A DNA stretch of 64,000 nt from NCBI GenBank assembly GCA_018806915.1, contig JAGKQI010000028.1:496001-560000 (forward strand), written 5' to 3'. Positions within the stretch are counted from its first letter, which is position 1. Every line of letters starts with the position of its first letter. The notes under the pieces are model-generated. The model saw only the letters and a program-made list of their open reading frames with translations. It was not told the origin of the DNA and made no database searches. Made by a program: the position numbers and the translations under genes. This DNA comes from Phytophthora colocasiae. Taxonomy: Eukaryota > Oomycota > Peronosporomycetes > Peronosporales > Peronosporaceae. Of this stretch, positions 53,902 to 64,000 are shown in pieces.

Positions 53902-55200
53902 ACGTGACCCCTGTGGGGCGGCACGTACTCCGCCGAGTGATACTGGTCGTGGACCAAGTCGATCACTGAGTGTCTCTGACACTTGACCTGTTACGGTCAT
54001 CGATTGTGCAGCGGCACGCACTCCGCTGAGCGACACCGGTCATCGATCGAGTGGATCGCTGAGTGTCTCTGACACTGAGCCGAGAGAGGCCGAAACTTGT
54101 GCGGCGGCACGTACTCCGTCGAGTGGACGTTCGTCGGCTAGACGACGACGTCGTAAGGCCCTTTGGGCGAGACGCTCTGCGTCTGAGTCATCCGTGACGT
54201 CGAGTACCGACGCACAGGAGGGCTGTGGGCAGCTATACACTCTGGTTGATAGAGTGGACGGCAGTGCCGAAGGCAGCGTCCTGCTGGACGAGCTGCCGAG
54301 TGTTGACAAGCTCCTTGAGCTAGAGGAGATGTCGTTCGCCGACTTTGGCGATGCCTTAAAGGCTGGCGAACTCGCCGAGGTGGTCATCGTTCGACCTAAA
54401 GAGGAGTTAAACTCATCGTCCCTCGTTGACGAGTCCGTCTTGGCCGAGGTCAAGAAGGCGCTGAGCGCCAGGAGTGGATCGGAGATCCTCAAGAATCCCT
54501 CGGATCCCTTCTACTCCTTGCTGAAGGAATATGGAGACGTTGTCTCGAAGGAACCACCGAGTGGCCTGCCTCCTGACCGAGGCGTTCGTCATGAGATTGA
54601 CTTAGTTCCCGGAACTAAATACTGCGTGACCCGACAGTGGCCTCTTCCTAAAGAGCAATGCGACGTCATTGACGCCTTCTTCCGCGCGAAGCATGCGGCG
54701 GGTCTCGTGCCCGAGAGCAAGTCTCCGCACTCCGCGCCTACGTTCTGTGTCAGAAAGCCGAATGGCAAGTGGCGTATCGTTCACGCTTTTAACAAGCTCA
54801 ACGCTGCCACGATTCCGGCGCAGACGCCGATTCCTAGGAAGGATGTTCTTCAGAACAACATGGTGGGTTGCACCATGTATAGTGCGCTCGACTTAGTCGA
54901 TGGCTACTATCAGCTGCTCATGCGAGCCAGTGATATTCCGCTTACAGCGGTGAGCACTCCGAGCGGTATGCTCTGGGAGTGGCTCGTCATGCCCCAAGGG
55001 CTGTCGAACGCGACTGCGACGTTCAACCGTCTAGTGACGCAACTGTTTAGACCCCTGCAGGCATTCGCACAGACGTACTTCGACGACGTGTTCGTCCACA
55101 GCCAGGCCGAACACGGCAAGACTGACGTCGAGGTACACGTGGAACACGTGAGAGCAGTGCTCGAGTGCATGCGCACCAACAAGTTGTACGCCAACGCGGA
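53902..55200 (+). mobile_element. pol: Gypsy-2 copy D, pol fragment (linker and reverse transcriptase)
   Basis: A plus-strand fragment of a second chromodomain Gypsy family. The frame is open from 53987. A basic linker with 31-residue repeats precedes an acidic pre-RT region and a reverse transcriptase with RQWPLP, PQTPIPRKDVL and the YFDD box near 55079. It breaks off after TNKLYANAD where an inverted LTR of the same family begins. It resembles Gypsy-1 RT closely (same LTAVSTPSGMLWEWLVMPQGL block) but is a separate family by LTR and nucleotide sequence. Confidence 0.85.
53918..54134 (+). repeat. 93-bp tandem repeat in Gypsy-2 linker
   Basis: Units start at 53918, 54011 and 54104 (third partial), exactly 93 bp (31 codons) apart, with core GCGGCACGYACTCCG. 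They encode AARTP.SDTG....SLSVSDT. The first unit contains an in-frame stop (TGA at 53984). Confidence 0.85.
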
Positions 55201-55622
55201 TGCAGCGGGGTAGCGTAGATGTGCACCACACAGAGGAAGTTTAGTTGACTCGTAGAGTCCTGCTTGCAAGGCACTAGCCTTCGGTTCTATACAAGAACCA
55301 AGTAGTCCACTAAATACGGGACTCACAGAGTCAGTGTCCCTATAACAAAGGACTAACACTAACTATGTAAAATGCAAACTGATTTTTATTGATTTTATTG
55401 CCCTAATCCTAAATGTAACGGATTTAGTATCTAACATACTAAATCCTAATCAAAATGCAACGTGAGGCTCTGAGGCCATCTACGTATCTACTCGTGTGTG
55501 CCACACCATTATGTACCCACATAAATGTATCCATGAGTGTCACACACCATTATGTACCCACATAAATGTATCCACGTGTGTCACACACCAACGAGAAACA
55601 TTCGTGTAACATCCCCGTTACA
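55201..55622 (-). repeat. 3' LTR of Gypsy-2 copy E
   Basis: 422 bp with plus-strand ends TGCAGCGGGG ... CCCGTTACA. It matches the LTR at 59695-60112 in opposite orientation, with clear divergence. Confidence 0.85.
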
Positions 55623-55634
55623 CTCTCCCCCACC
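55623..55634 (-). other. Polypurine tract of Gypsy-2 copy E
   Basis: The minus strand reads GGTGGGGGAGAG directly before the LTR start, giving the element's orientation. Confidence 0.75.
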
Positions 55635-56532
55635 AAGATTCCGGATATCGTATCCGGAAAGTGTAAACACACGACGCGATTATCGGCCGATGGCCACGGC
55701 ACCTGGCCTTGCGCGGACGGCGCTGTCTCTCGTGCGTATTCCACGCCTCCGTACGCGATGCCACTTGGTACACACTTGGGCCCAATGCTTACCAAGCATA
55801 GGAGCCTACTGGCTCGAGTCAAGGGGCTCTACGGGCATGGAAAGAAGGCCACAGGTGGCGTATCTATGATACTACTGGATCAGTGATCCACAGGGCAAGC
55901 CTTCCAAGCTACCAACGGTTCCACGAACCGCACAGCAGTGGGGCCCACTCGCTTCACTGTTAATGTGACCCTCGGATGAGCACTGTGTGCAGGGCTTGAT
56001 GCCCAAGTTGTCCTTGAAGCAGGCGCAAGCGCCACTATGTGTCACAGACAGCTGTCTGGTGCTCGTTGTCGTGTCTACGACTGTGCTGGGCACGTGTATT
56101 CACAAGACACAAAGCTGTCGCTCAGGAGGAGCTTACCGTACCTCCTACTGCTATGCAGCATGCGGAGTCCAATGCATTGGCATCCCTGGCATCCACAGTG
56201 CCTCATGACATAGTCATACCCATCGAACGCTTCTAGCGTCAGGTGATCGGATAGAATCCGTTTCCATCACCACTTGCCGTTTAGACAGAACGTCATTAAG
56301 ACGGTTGTTCATCACGAACCATCTTCGCTTCATGATCGCGAAGCTCCGGGCCATAGGCCAGTGTTGTTAAAGGGTCATAGACCCTTGAAACACGCGCGCG
56401 AGGCGCATGTAGCTCTACTGCGCTTGCAGTTTGAGCATTCGATGCCACGTCGACGGCACCGACGTGCTCGCCGCAAGTAATGCAGCTACGGGTCAGAGCC
56501 TGAGCTCAGCAACGACCCTGTGGACTCTCACC
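55635..56532 (-). other. Gypsy-2 region between pol and 3' LTR
   Basis: About 900 bp inside copy E. By position it corresponds to the antisense-ORF region of Gypsy-1. The plus strand has only short open pieces (110, 73 and 68 codons) with no similarity seen to the Gypsy-1 antisense protein. It may be a decayed antisense gene or non-coding sequence. Confidence 0.4.
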
Positions 56533-59500
56533 TTAGTGGGAGGCGCTTGGCACCCGGCGACTCCGTCGCACGCCCACTGGGCGGTCTGACACCGGGTGTG
56601 CCCGATCATGCGCGTCAACGACGTCGGGGCAATCCTGCCGTAGTGACACCTCAAACTCCCACGAGTTCTGTGAGTGAGGGTAACCTCGCCACTTCACCAG
56701 ATACTGGTTGTGTCCTTGGCGACGACGCCGCGCCATCAGGCGGTCCACGTGATAGTGAAGCTCACCTTGCTCATCGAGCAGAGCAGGAGGAGGACGAACG
56801 GTCGATGGGTTCTCGCGCTGCGAGTGTAGACGCGCTGCATTGCTTGCAGACCCGCGTCGTCTCGGTGAAGGAGCACGACCACCACGTCGGTCATCAGACC
56901 CATCGCTTAGCGACTGGTCTCGAGGAGACCTAGAGTCGCGGGGACCGGTCTGAGTCGCCTCTGGCGCTGCATCAGCGGGTCTATGACCTCGAGCATCACG
57001 TTGCTCCGGATTGACAAGACTTGTTGGTTCGGATGCAACCACCTGTGGCTCTGCCACCTGCTGCCGTGCAGCCTTCGTCCGACTCGGCGCCAGCGCCTCA
57101 GAACTCACAAGAGCAGGGTCCCGATATGGCTTAAGCAAGCCCACGTAGAACACAGGATGTGTTCGCATACGCTTTGGCAAGTCAAGCGTGTATGCCAGGC
57201 CCTTCTTGGCCACGACCGTGAACGGTCCAATGAAGCGCGGCCGCAACTTCGTCTTGAAGACGGCTGACGCTGCGTGTGTAGGCAGGTTCTTAGCGTTTAA
57301 TAAAACGTGGTCACCGACCTTGAACTCCCACATGTTGCTTCTGCCTTTGGCATCAGCTTGTTCCTTTTGAACATCTTGGCTTTCAGCCATTGCGTCACGC
57401 ACACGGCGTAAGACGCTAAGCCTCATCGAGAGGAAGTCATCGACTTACTTACGAACAGCAAGAGGGCTGACATCAGCAAGCTCGGAGTCGAGCGACGGCA
57501 CAGCCTCTCCCCCACTAAGCCCGAGCCACCGCGTGGCGGAGTGAGCGGGACGCGCGGATGCGCAAGGCCGTTCACGTAGAACGGGGTGAAGCCTGTCGAG
57601 GCATGCACCGCATTGTTCATTGAGAACTCAACGAGAGGGAGCATAGCGCTCCAACGCTTCGGCGTTTCAGCGCATACGCTGCGGAGGATGTCCTCCAAAA
57701 CGCGATTTATGCGTTCAGTCTGACCGTCGGTCTGCGGATGATCCGCCGTGGACATGTCCAGTCGAGTGCCCCGTGAAACGGGGGTCTCGATCCGAGACAA
57801 TGGTATCTGGCAGCCCATGCTGGCGGAAGACCCGATCGATAAAGATCGTCTCTGTACCAGCGCCATCAACGGTGTCCGGCACAGCCGCGAGATGAGCCAT
57901 CTTGCTCAGACGTTTAACAAAGACCACAACGCCCGTGTTGCCTGCCGTATCCTTCGGCAGGCCAAACACAAAGTCCATACTCATGGACTGCCAACACCCA
58001 GAGGGTACAGGCAAGCTCGCCAAAGGCGCCGCCGCGTGCGGTGAGGGTTTAACCCGCTGACACGTCTCGCACGTGTGCACATATGTGCTGACCCACTTGT
58101 ACATCTTCGGCCACCAGTACATGGAGCTCACCGAGCCGTAGGTCTTCTCGCGACCGAGGTGGCCGCTTGTTGGCGTGTCGTGGGCCTCATAGAGGATACG
58201 ATACTTCAGGTCCTCATCGTGAGGAACCACCACACGTGGTGGATCATCCTGACCCGTGCTGTAGTACAGCAGACCGCCTTCCAGGCTATAGCGTTGGAGT
58301 CGCGCCTCGAGGCGTCGTGACAGAGTCACCTTTGAGTCCTTAAACTCATCGCTCCCAAGAGCTTGAAGCAGCGCGACACAAGAGTCGTCCTGAACGTACG
58401 CTGCTCGAACCATGTCCGTCACGGACGACGTCACCGAGGTGACATGAGATAACTCATAGTCCGGGCGACGTGATAACGCGTCAGCGAGGACGTTCTGCCT
58501 GCCAGGCTTGTACTTCACCTCGAAGTTAAATTCCGCAAAGAAGGAGAGCCATCGGGCCATCCTCTGTGAGAGGTGAGGCGACTGCGTCGCTGTGCGTAGT
58601 GACGCATGATCCGTGTAGATCACTACGGCTTGGAGCCGAGCAGGTGAACCCTGAATTTGACGAGAGCGTACTTCATCGCAAGTAGCTCCTTGTCATGAAC
58701 TGGATAGTTCTTCTCAGCAGTCTTGAGCTGCCGAGACTCAAACGCAATGACGCGTTCGCGCCCTTCGGCGTCCGCTTGTAGCAAAAGCACTGTTGACGGC
58801 AAAGTCCGAGGCGTCACAGACGACGATGAACGGACGATCGGGGTCTGGCAACGCCAATTTGGGTGCCTGAAGCAGGCTATCCTTGATACGAGTGAACGCA
58901 CTCTCGTGCTCAGCACGCCATACCCATTCGGCATCCTTCTTAAGGAGATCCGACAGTGGCCGAGCCAACTCAGTGTAGTGTAGTTCTCGCTGTATTTGTG
59001 GAAGTAGTTGGCTAAGCCCAGCAAGTCCACAATGGCCTTGACCTTTGCTGGATCAGCACGAAGGCCATGCTTCGCAATGAAGCACCCTAGGAAAGGGATT
59101 TCTTCCGCGCCAAAGACGCACTTGTCCGCGTTGGCGTACAACTTGTTGGTGCGCATGCACTCGGGCACCGCTCTCACGTGTTCCACGTGAACCTCGACGT
59201 CAGTCTTGCCGTGTTCGGCCTGACTGTGGACGAACACGTCGTCAAAGTACGTCTGTGCGAATGCCCGTAGGGGCCTGAACAACTGCGTCACTAGACGATT
59301 GAACGTTGCAGGCGCATTCGACAGCCCTTGGGGCATGACGAGCCACTCCCAGAGCATACCGCTCGGGGTGCTCACCGCTGTAAGCGGAATATCACTGGCT
59401 CGCATGAGCAGCTGATAGTAGCCATCGACTAAGTCGAGCGCACTATACATGGTGCAACCCACCATGTTGTTCTGAAGAACATCCTTCCTAGGAATCGGCG

Positions 59501-59640
59501 TCTGCGCCGGAATCGTGGCAGCGTTTAACTTGTTAAAAGGGTGAACGATACGCCACTTGCCATTCGGCTTTCTGACACAGAACGTTGGCGCGGAGTGCGG
59601 AGACTTGCTCTCGCACACGAGACCCGCCGCGTGCATACTG
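56533..59640 (-). pseudogene. pol: Gypsy-2 pol, copy E (RT, RNase H, integrase, chromodomain)
   Basis: From right to left: RT with YFDD near 59240 and the same LTAVSTPSG core, RNase H (VVCDASDF, frame broken near 58780), RNase H tail (VLADALSRRPDY), and integrase zinc finger (CETC). The DDE core is split by a frameshift near 57770. The linker (PRFIGPFTVVAKKGLAYTL) and a C-terminal chromodomain (VDRLMARRRRQGHNQYLVKWRGYPHSQNSWE) follow. Multiple shifts make it non-functional. Confidence 0.86.
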
Positions 59641-59694
59641 CTGACTACCCTCAACGGTGGAGCGTCTGACATAGTTGCCAGACGCTCCCGAATC

Positions 59695-60112
59695 TGTAAC
59701 GGGGTTACACGGCGCTGCGCGCCTTGGCTACAGTTGGTGTGGTATACACCGGCCAGGTCACACGTCACAGATCTGTGTATGACACATCGTTTCTCACACG
59801 TCACATGTACCCATGTGATGGCGGGGGGGGGGTCGTCTGAGAGCTCAACATTGCATTTTGATTAGGATTTAGTATGCTAGATACTAAATCCATTACATTT
59901 AGGACTAGGGCAATAAAAGTCAATATAATTCAGTTTGCATTTTATATAATTAGTGTTAGTTCCTTTAGTATAGGTACACGGATTGTGGGAGTCCCGTATT
60001 TAGTGGACTACTTGGTTCTTGTATATAACCGAAGGCTAGTGCCTTGCAAGCAGGACTCTACGAGTCAACTAAACTTCCTCTGTGCTGTGCACACCTACGC
60101 AGCCCCGCTGCA
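59695..60112 (+). repeat. 5' LTR of Gypsy-2 copy F
   Basis: 418 bp, TGTAACGGGG ... CCCCGCTGCA. It includes a run of ten G at 59823-59832. Confidence 0.85.
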
Positions 60113-60170
60113 TCTGGTAGCACTTGTTGGTCAATCCAACTCCTGAGTTGAAGACTGTTTCTCTGTGAGA

Positions 60171-60490
60171 ATGGAGCCAGAAGCATACGCTCACTTGACT
60201 CCGAGTCAGCGGGACACGTCCTTGCTGGGCCCTGAAGGTATGGCGCACCTTGCGTCCCAAGGGCCGGAGGCCGTCAACGCGCGCCTCGAGGCATTTGCCT
60301 CGTACGAAAACGCTCTCGTGCACATCCAACGGAATGTAAAAGGAGTTAACCCCGCTCCGAGAGCTAAGCCCGTCACGCTCAGCGTGAAGACCTTTCACGA
60401 CACGAAGGAGAGAACCTCCTGTTGTGGACCCGAGAGGTCGAAATGGCCATGGGGGCCGCTATGCTCCAGTTGGAGGGGCAACGCGTGGCG
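60171..60490 (+). pseudogene. gag: Gypsy-2 gag, copy F, N-terminal fragment
   Basis: Open from the ATG at 60171 (MEPEAYAHLTPSQRD...). The frame changes near 60415 and is then lost at the Copia insertion. It is identified as gag from its position after LTR and PBS, not from a domain. Confidence 0.6.
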
Positions 60491-60773
60491 TTTGAAGAAG
60501 GTCGTCACAGAGGTTGTCTTGCGAGGGGAGGACTGCCGAAGCTTGAGGCGAGGAGGCCGAGGCGAGGGAAGTCACTTGAGGGGTAGAATGGAAATCAGAA
60601 GTGATTGATTGATACGAGCTTACACTGTCTTCTCTACCTGGTCTGCATCTAATCATTTGGTGCATCCAATCATCAACACTCTGTACTCGTCCAATCATCC
60701 TACTCGTCTAATCATCGGTGGCGTAAACATCTTACCGTAATCATTGCGGGATCGTATTGGATCACCTGCAACA
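60491..60773 (-). repeat. 3' LTR of Copia element
   Basis: 283 bp. On the minus strand it begins TGTTGCAGGTGATCC and ends in CTTCTTCAAA, where the sister LTR ends CTTCTTCACA. It follows the pol stop within a few bases. Confidence 0.82.
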
Positions 60774-62000
60774 GCCCCTCTCAATGCGAACACGCTTGAA
60801 CGCCAAGAGCCGTCGTTAAGTCCTTGTGACGAGGTCCGCCGAGTCCCTTGGTCAAGATGTCGGCTAGCATGGTCGTAGTCTCGCACAGTACTCGACGATC
60901 ACTTCACCGCGCTTGACTTCATCACGGATGTGGTGGTACTTGATGTCGATGTGCTTCGCGCGGCCATGGTTCACAGGTTCTTCGTCATCTTGATGCACGA
61001 CTGATTGTCTTCGAAAATCTTCAGATCCGGGATGTCTTCGCCTGCGGCGTCGAGGATCTCACACAGAAGCTTGTGCACCCACTTGCCTTCTTGGATTGCC
61101 AGACTGAGCGCAATGTACTCCGCTTCACTCGTGGAGAGAGAGACACTCGATTGCTTCTTGGATCCCCACGACACAGGTCCGCCGATAACTTGAAACAGAT
61201 AGCCCGAAGTCGACTTGCGGTCACTGTGGTCACCAGCCCAGTCTGCATCCGAATAGCCACGAAAGTCGATTCCCTTGGCCGGCGAAAAACGGAGTCCGTG
61301 CGACTTGGTGCCCTGAAGGTAACGGAAGATGCGCTTGACTGCAATCCAGTGCTCGACTTGAGGGTTCTCCATGAAGCGCGAAACGTAACCAACTGCAAAA
61401 GCAATGTCCGGGCGAGTCGACGTCATCAAGTGCATGAGAGCACCGACAGCTTCACGGAACGGCGCATCCAACTTGGTCGAGACGTCACTGGCCACGAGCT
61501 TCATGCTGAGGTCGACTGGACTGGCAGCAGGTTTGCAGTTCTGCATGCCAAAGCGCTCCAGGATGTCGTTGATGTAGCGAGCTTGGGACAGCGTGACGCT
61601 GCCATCTGCGTTGTCGACCACTTCGATGCCCAGAATGAAGGAACACTTGCCGCTGTCGGTCATCTCAAATCGTGCCTTGAGCTGTTTCTTGACTTCAGCA
61701 ATGATCGTCGAAGAGCTTCCGGTCACTAAAACATCGTCGACGTACACCAGCATCAGAACGCAGTCACCGTCGACAACCTTGATGTAGAGGCATGGATCGT
61801 AGCTCGAAACGCAAAATCCGATGGAGCGCACATACTCGTCGAAGGTCTCATTCCACACTCGAGAAGCTTGCTTGAGACCGTAGATCGCCTTGAGCAGTTC
61901 CACACAGTCATAGCCGTCATCAAGTTCCACGCCTTCTGGAACACTGCAGAACACCTTCTCCTTCATCAAGCCGTACAGGAACGCCGTGACAACATCAAGT

Positions 62001-62283
62001 TGTGAAGAAGGTCGTCACAGAGGTTGTCTTGGGAGGGGAGGACTGCCGAGGCTTGAGGCGAGGAGGCCGAGGCGAGGGAAGTCACTTGAGGGGTAGAATG
62101 GAAATCAGAAGTGATTGATTGATATGAGCTTACACTGTCTTCTCTACCTGGTCTGCATCCAATCATTTGGTGCATCCAATCACCAACATTCTGTACTCGT
62201 CCAATCATCCTACTCGTCTAATCATCGGTGGCGTAAACATCTTACTGTAATCATTGCGGGATCGTATTGGATCACCTGCAACA
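62001..62283 (-). repeat. Solo LTR of the same Copia family inside RT
   Basis: 283 bp with TG...CA ends, over 90% like the LTR at 60491-60773 by eye. It sits within the LDVVTAFLYG motif of RT. Flanks are CAAGT on the left and CAAGT overlapping the LTR end on the right, consistent with a 5-bp duplication minus two bases. Confidence 0.85.
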
Positions 62284-63429
62284 AGTTGGTCGAGGGGCCA
62301 ATTGAAGAACTTGGCCACAGCGATGATCGTTAGCAGCGTGACGGCATATCGAACCGTCGGCTGGACTTCAATGCCATGATTGTCGTAAAAGGCCTTGAGC
62401 GAGTTGGTCGCGAACTCCTTGGCACCATCATGACGTACTTGACCACCGGCGAAAACGTCTCGGTGTAGTCGATCACATACTTCTGCACAAATCCTTTCGC
62501 GACGAGTCGAGCCTTGTACTTCTCGATGGACCCGTCGGCTTTACGCTTGATCTTGAACACCCACTTGGTTCCGACTGCGCGTTGGTTGTTTGGTAATTTG
62601 GCGCCACGAAACACTCCACGAAGTCGCATCGACTTGAGTTCTGCTCGGATCGCCTTGCGCCAGTGGACTTGGTCTTCACCGCTCACAGCATCTTGGAACG
62701 TCTTCGGCTCGGCGCTGTCACTCGTCTCAACTGCATTCGCACTCGCACGCCAGTACATCGGCTGAGTCGAGTCATCATCATCATTGTCTTTAGATTTGGC
62801 TTCTTGATGGTCGGAGTCCGGAGCGCTTGCTTCTTCTAATCCAGTACTGCGACGCGGTCGACGAACATGTTCACGATCCTCGGCGTTAGAACGAGCCTTG
62901 CGTTTCCCGCCTGCTTGAATTCACGCGTTCCATGGTCGTTCGAAATCTCGAGGTCTTCAAGGATATCCGCAGCATCTTCGACATCTTCATCATCATCAAC
63001 AACATTGGCTTCGTCGAAGGTCGATTCGTCGAAAGTGACATCGCGAGAAATCACTACCTGGCCCGCCTCGATGTCATAAACGCGATACGCCTTGGAACGC
63101 TCTTCATAGCCCATGAAAATTCCTTCACGAGCCTTGGGGTCCCACTTGAGTCGCTTCTCCTTCGGTGTCAGGACGTAGGCCTTGCACCCGAAAACGCGCA
63201 TGTGCTTCACGTTGGGCTTCCTCTTGTACACAATCTCAAATGGCGTCTTCCCTGGGACCTTGGGTGACGGCAGTCGATTCTTGATGTAAATTGCCGTCAT
63301 CGCCGCTTCCGCCCAAAACGTCTTGTCCAAACGTGCGAAGTGAAGCATGCTGCGCCCGATAGTCACGATCGTCCGGTTGGCGCGTTCCGCAGTAGCATTC
63401 GTCTGATGCACGAGTACCCAAGGGTTCTG

Positions 63430-63750
63430 CCAATTCGACGACTACGGTCTCGATCAACAGTGTCGATTTTCATGCGCGGATCGGTCATGCTCCGAACGAC
63501 GTGCTACGGAAGATGGTTTCGAGCGGCATGGTGACGGGCGCGAAAATGCCGACATCGTCGAAGAACTCAAGCGGATGCCGCGGGTGTCAGCAAGGGAAGA
63601 TGGCCCAAAAACTCTTTCCGAGTAACCCGGACAAGCCCAAGTACAAGCCATTCGAGTTCCTGCACTTCGACCTTTGTGGCCCCATGGAGAAAGAGTCGCT
63701 TGGTGGCAGCAAGTATCTACTGCTGATCACTGACGAAGCCAGCGGCTGCT
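63430..63750 (+). other. Inverted segment of Copia pol
   Basis: This segment codes on the plus strand for the GAG-pre-integrase zinc motif (FHARIGHAPNDVLRKM ... CRGCQQGKM) and the first part of integrase ([27 protein letters not shown]). Both neighbours read on the minus strand. It is therefore a local inversion of about 320 bp; the exact breakpoints are uncertain by some tens of bases. Confidence 0.75.
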
Positions 63751-64000
63751 AGCCAGTAGAGTCCGTCGATCAGGTCCGCGGAAGCAACGATCTTCTTCGA
63801 CGACTTGCGCGCAATGTGCATCTCGGAGCCGTCAAACACCACCTTGAAATCTCCACCTCGGTTGATCTGAGGCACAGACAGCAGGTTCTTGTTCATACTC
63901 GGCACGTAGAGAGCATCTTCGATTCGGACGTCACGCACACTCCGGTTGGGCAGAATCACTTGTTGTACAACGGTACCAACTCCCAAAATCTTGGCCGTTT

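Larger units (their letters stand above)
55201..59694 (-). mobile_element. Gypsy-2 copy E, minus strand, 5' end lost
   Basis: It has a 3' LTR, a PPT, and pol from chromodomain back to mid-RT. The 5' LTR and gag are missing. It abuts copy D on the left and the plus-strand copy F on the right. About 55 bp at 59640-59694 are not recognised; they contain an 8-bp hairpin (AGCGTCTG/CAGACGCT). Confidence 0.82.
59695..60490 (+). mobile_element. Gypsy-2 copy F, 5' end
   Basis: A plus-strand 5' LTR followed by PBS (TGGTAGCACTTG at 60115) and the start of gag. It is cut off by the Copia element at 60491. The rest of the element is presumably beyond the window. Confidence 0.8.
60491..64000 (-). mobile_element. 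Copia element, minus strand, continuing past the window
   Basis: It begins with its 3' LTR, followed by pol in Copia order (RNase H, RT, integrase, protease going right). It interrupts Gypsy-2 gag. The 5' LTR and gag are beyond the right edge. The element is decayed: it has frameshifts, a solo LTR of the same family inside RT, a rearranged integrase N-terminal segment, and a missing integrase core. Confidence 0.87.
60781..64000 (-). pseudogene. pol: Copia pol, broken
   Basis: From the right: protease/GAG-pre-integrase edge ([17 protein letters not shown]), an inverted segment, then the integrase C-terminal half (ATAERANRTIV...FWAEA). RT follows in two parts separated by a solo LTR ([25 protein letters not shown], then IYGLKQASRVWNE and YVDD near 61730). 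RNase H has SDADWAGD and STSEAEYIAL. The end ADILTKGLGGPRH lies in another frame after a one-base loss near 60976. The integrase catalytic core is absent. Confidence 0.85.

Noticed and set aside
55537..56480. Antisense gene in Gypsy-2 like that of Gypsy-1
   Set aside because: Only short, unlinked open pieces with no similarity to the Gypsy-1 antisense protein; not supportable as a gene.
56520..56933. 137-codon plus-strand ORF opposite the Gypsy-2 chromodomain
   Set aside because: Overlaps conserved chromodomain codons completely and has no independent support.
59823..59832. Run of ten G as a possible quadruplex or sequencing gap
   Set aside because: A single homopolymer without further G-runs; probably a PPT-like or length-variable stretch in the LTR.

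Overview
The window looks like genomic DNA of an oomycete, most likely Phytophthora or a close relative. Genes are compact, GC-rich and mostly intronless. The few introns are 59-74 bp long with GT...AG ends. Several start codons are preceded by the oomycete initiator-type core promoter (CATTYYNCAWTTT-like). The gene content also fits: START plus FYVE-like zinc-finger proteins, families of secreted esterases and beta-glucosidases, and dense nested Gypsy and Copia retrotransposons. The genus is an inference.

1-31.4 kb is the gene-bearing half. A START/FYVE-like protein runs off the left edge. Next is a secreted-enzyme cluster of four type-B carboxylesterase paralogs and two almost identical GH3 beta-glucosidases, laid out as CE1<, GH3-1<, CE2<, >GH3-2, >CE3, >CE4. 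The GH3 copies form a 2.7-kb inverted repeat. GH3-2 and CE4 carry frameshifts. Housekeeping-type genes follow: a second START/FYVE-like protein, an MSP-domain protein (two exons), a six-exon ATAD2/Yta7-like chromatin ATPase with PHD finger and bromodomain, a VAMP7-like R-SNARE, and a divergent PP2A-B56-like protein.

31.5-53.9 kb is a tower of three copies of one chromodomain Gypsy family, called Gypsy-1 here. Copy C (minus strand, left end truncated) was split by copy A (plus strand, TSD TGCTG). Copy A was in turn split by copy B (minus strand, TSD GTGAT). The family has 460-bp LTRs, gag with a CCHC knuckle, a textbook -1 frameshift site between gag and pol, a pol ending in a chromodomain, and a long ORF antisense to pol just inside the 3' LTR. 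Most striking, nearly the whole element, coding sequence included, is tiled with short perfect hairpins (stems of 7-12 bp, loops mostly 1-8 nt).

53.9-60.5 kb holds fragments (D, E, F) of a second chromodomain Gypsy family (Gypsy-2) with 418-422-bp LTRs. From 60.5 kb to the right edge is a decayed minus-strand Copia element inserted in a Gypsy-2 gag. It contains a solo LTR of its own family and a small internal inversion.

The strongest candidates for something undescribed are the hairpin tiling of Gypsy-1, its conserved antisense ORF, and the frameshift cassette in which the gag stop codon lies inside the stimulatory stem.
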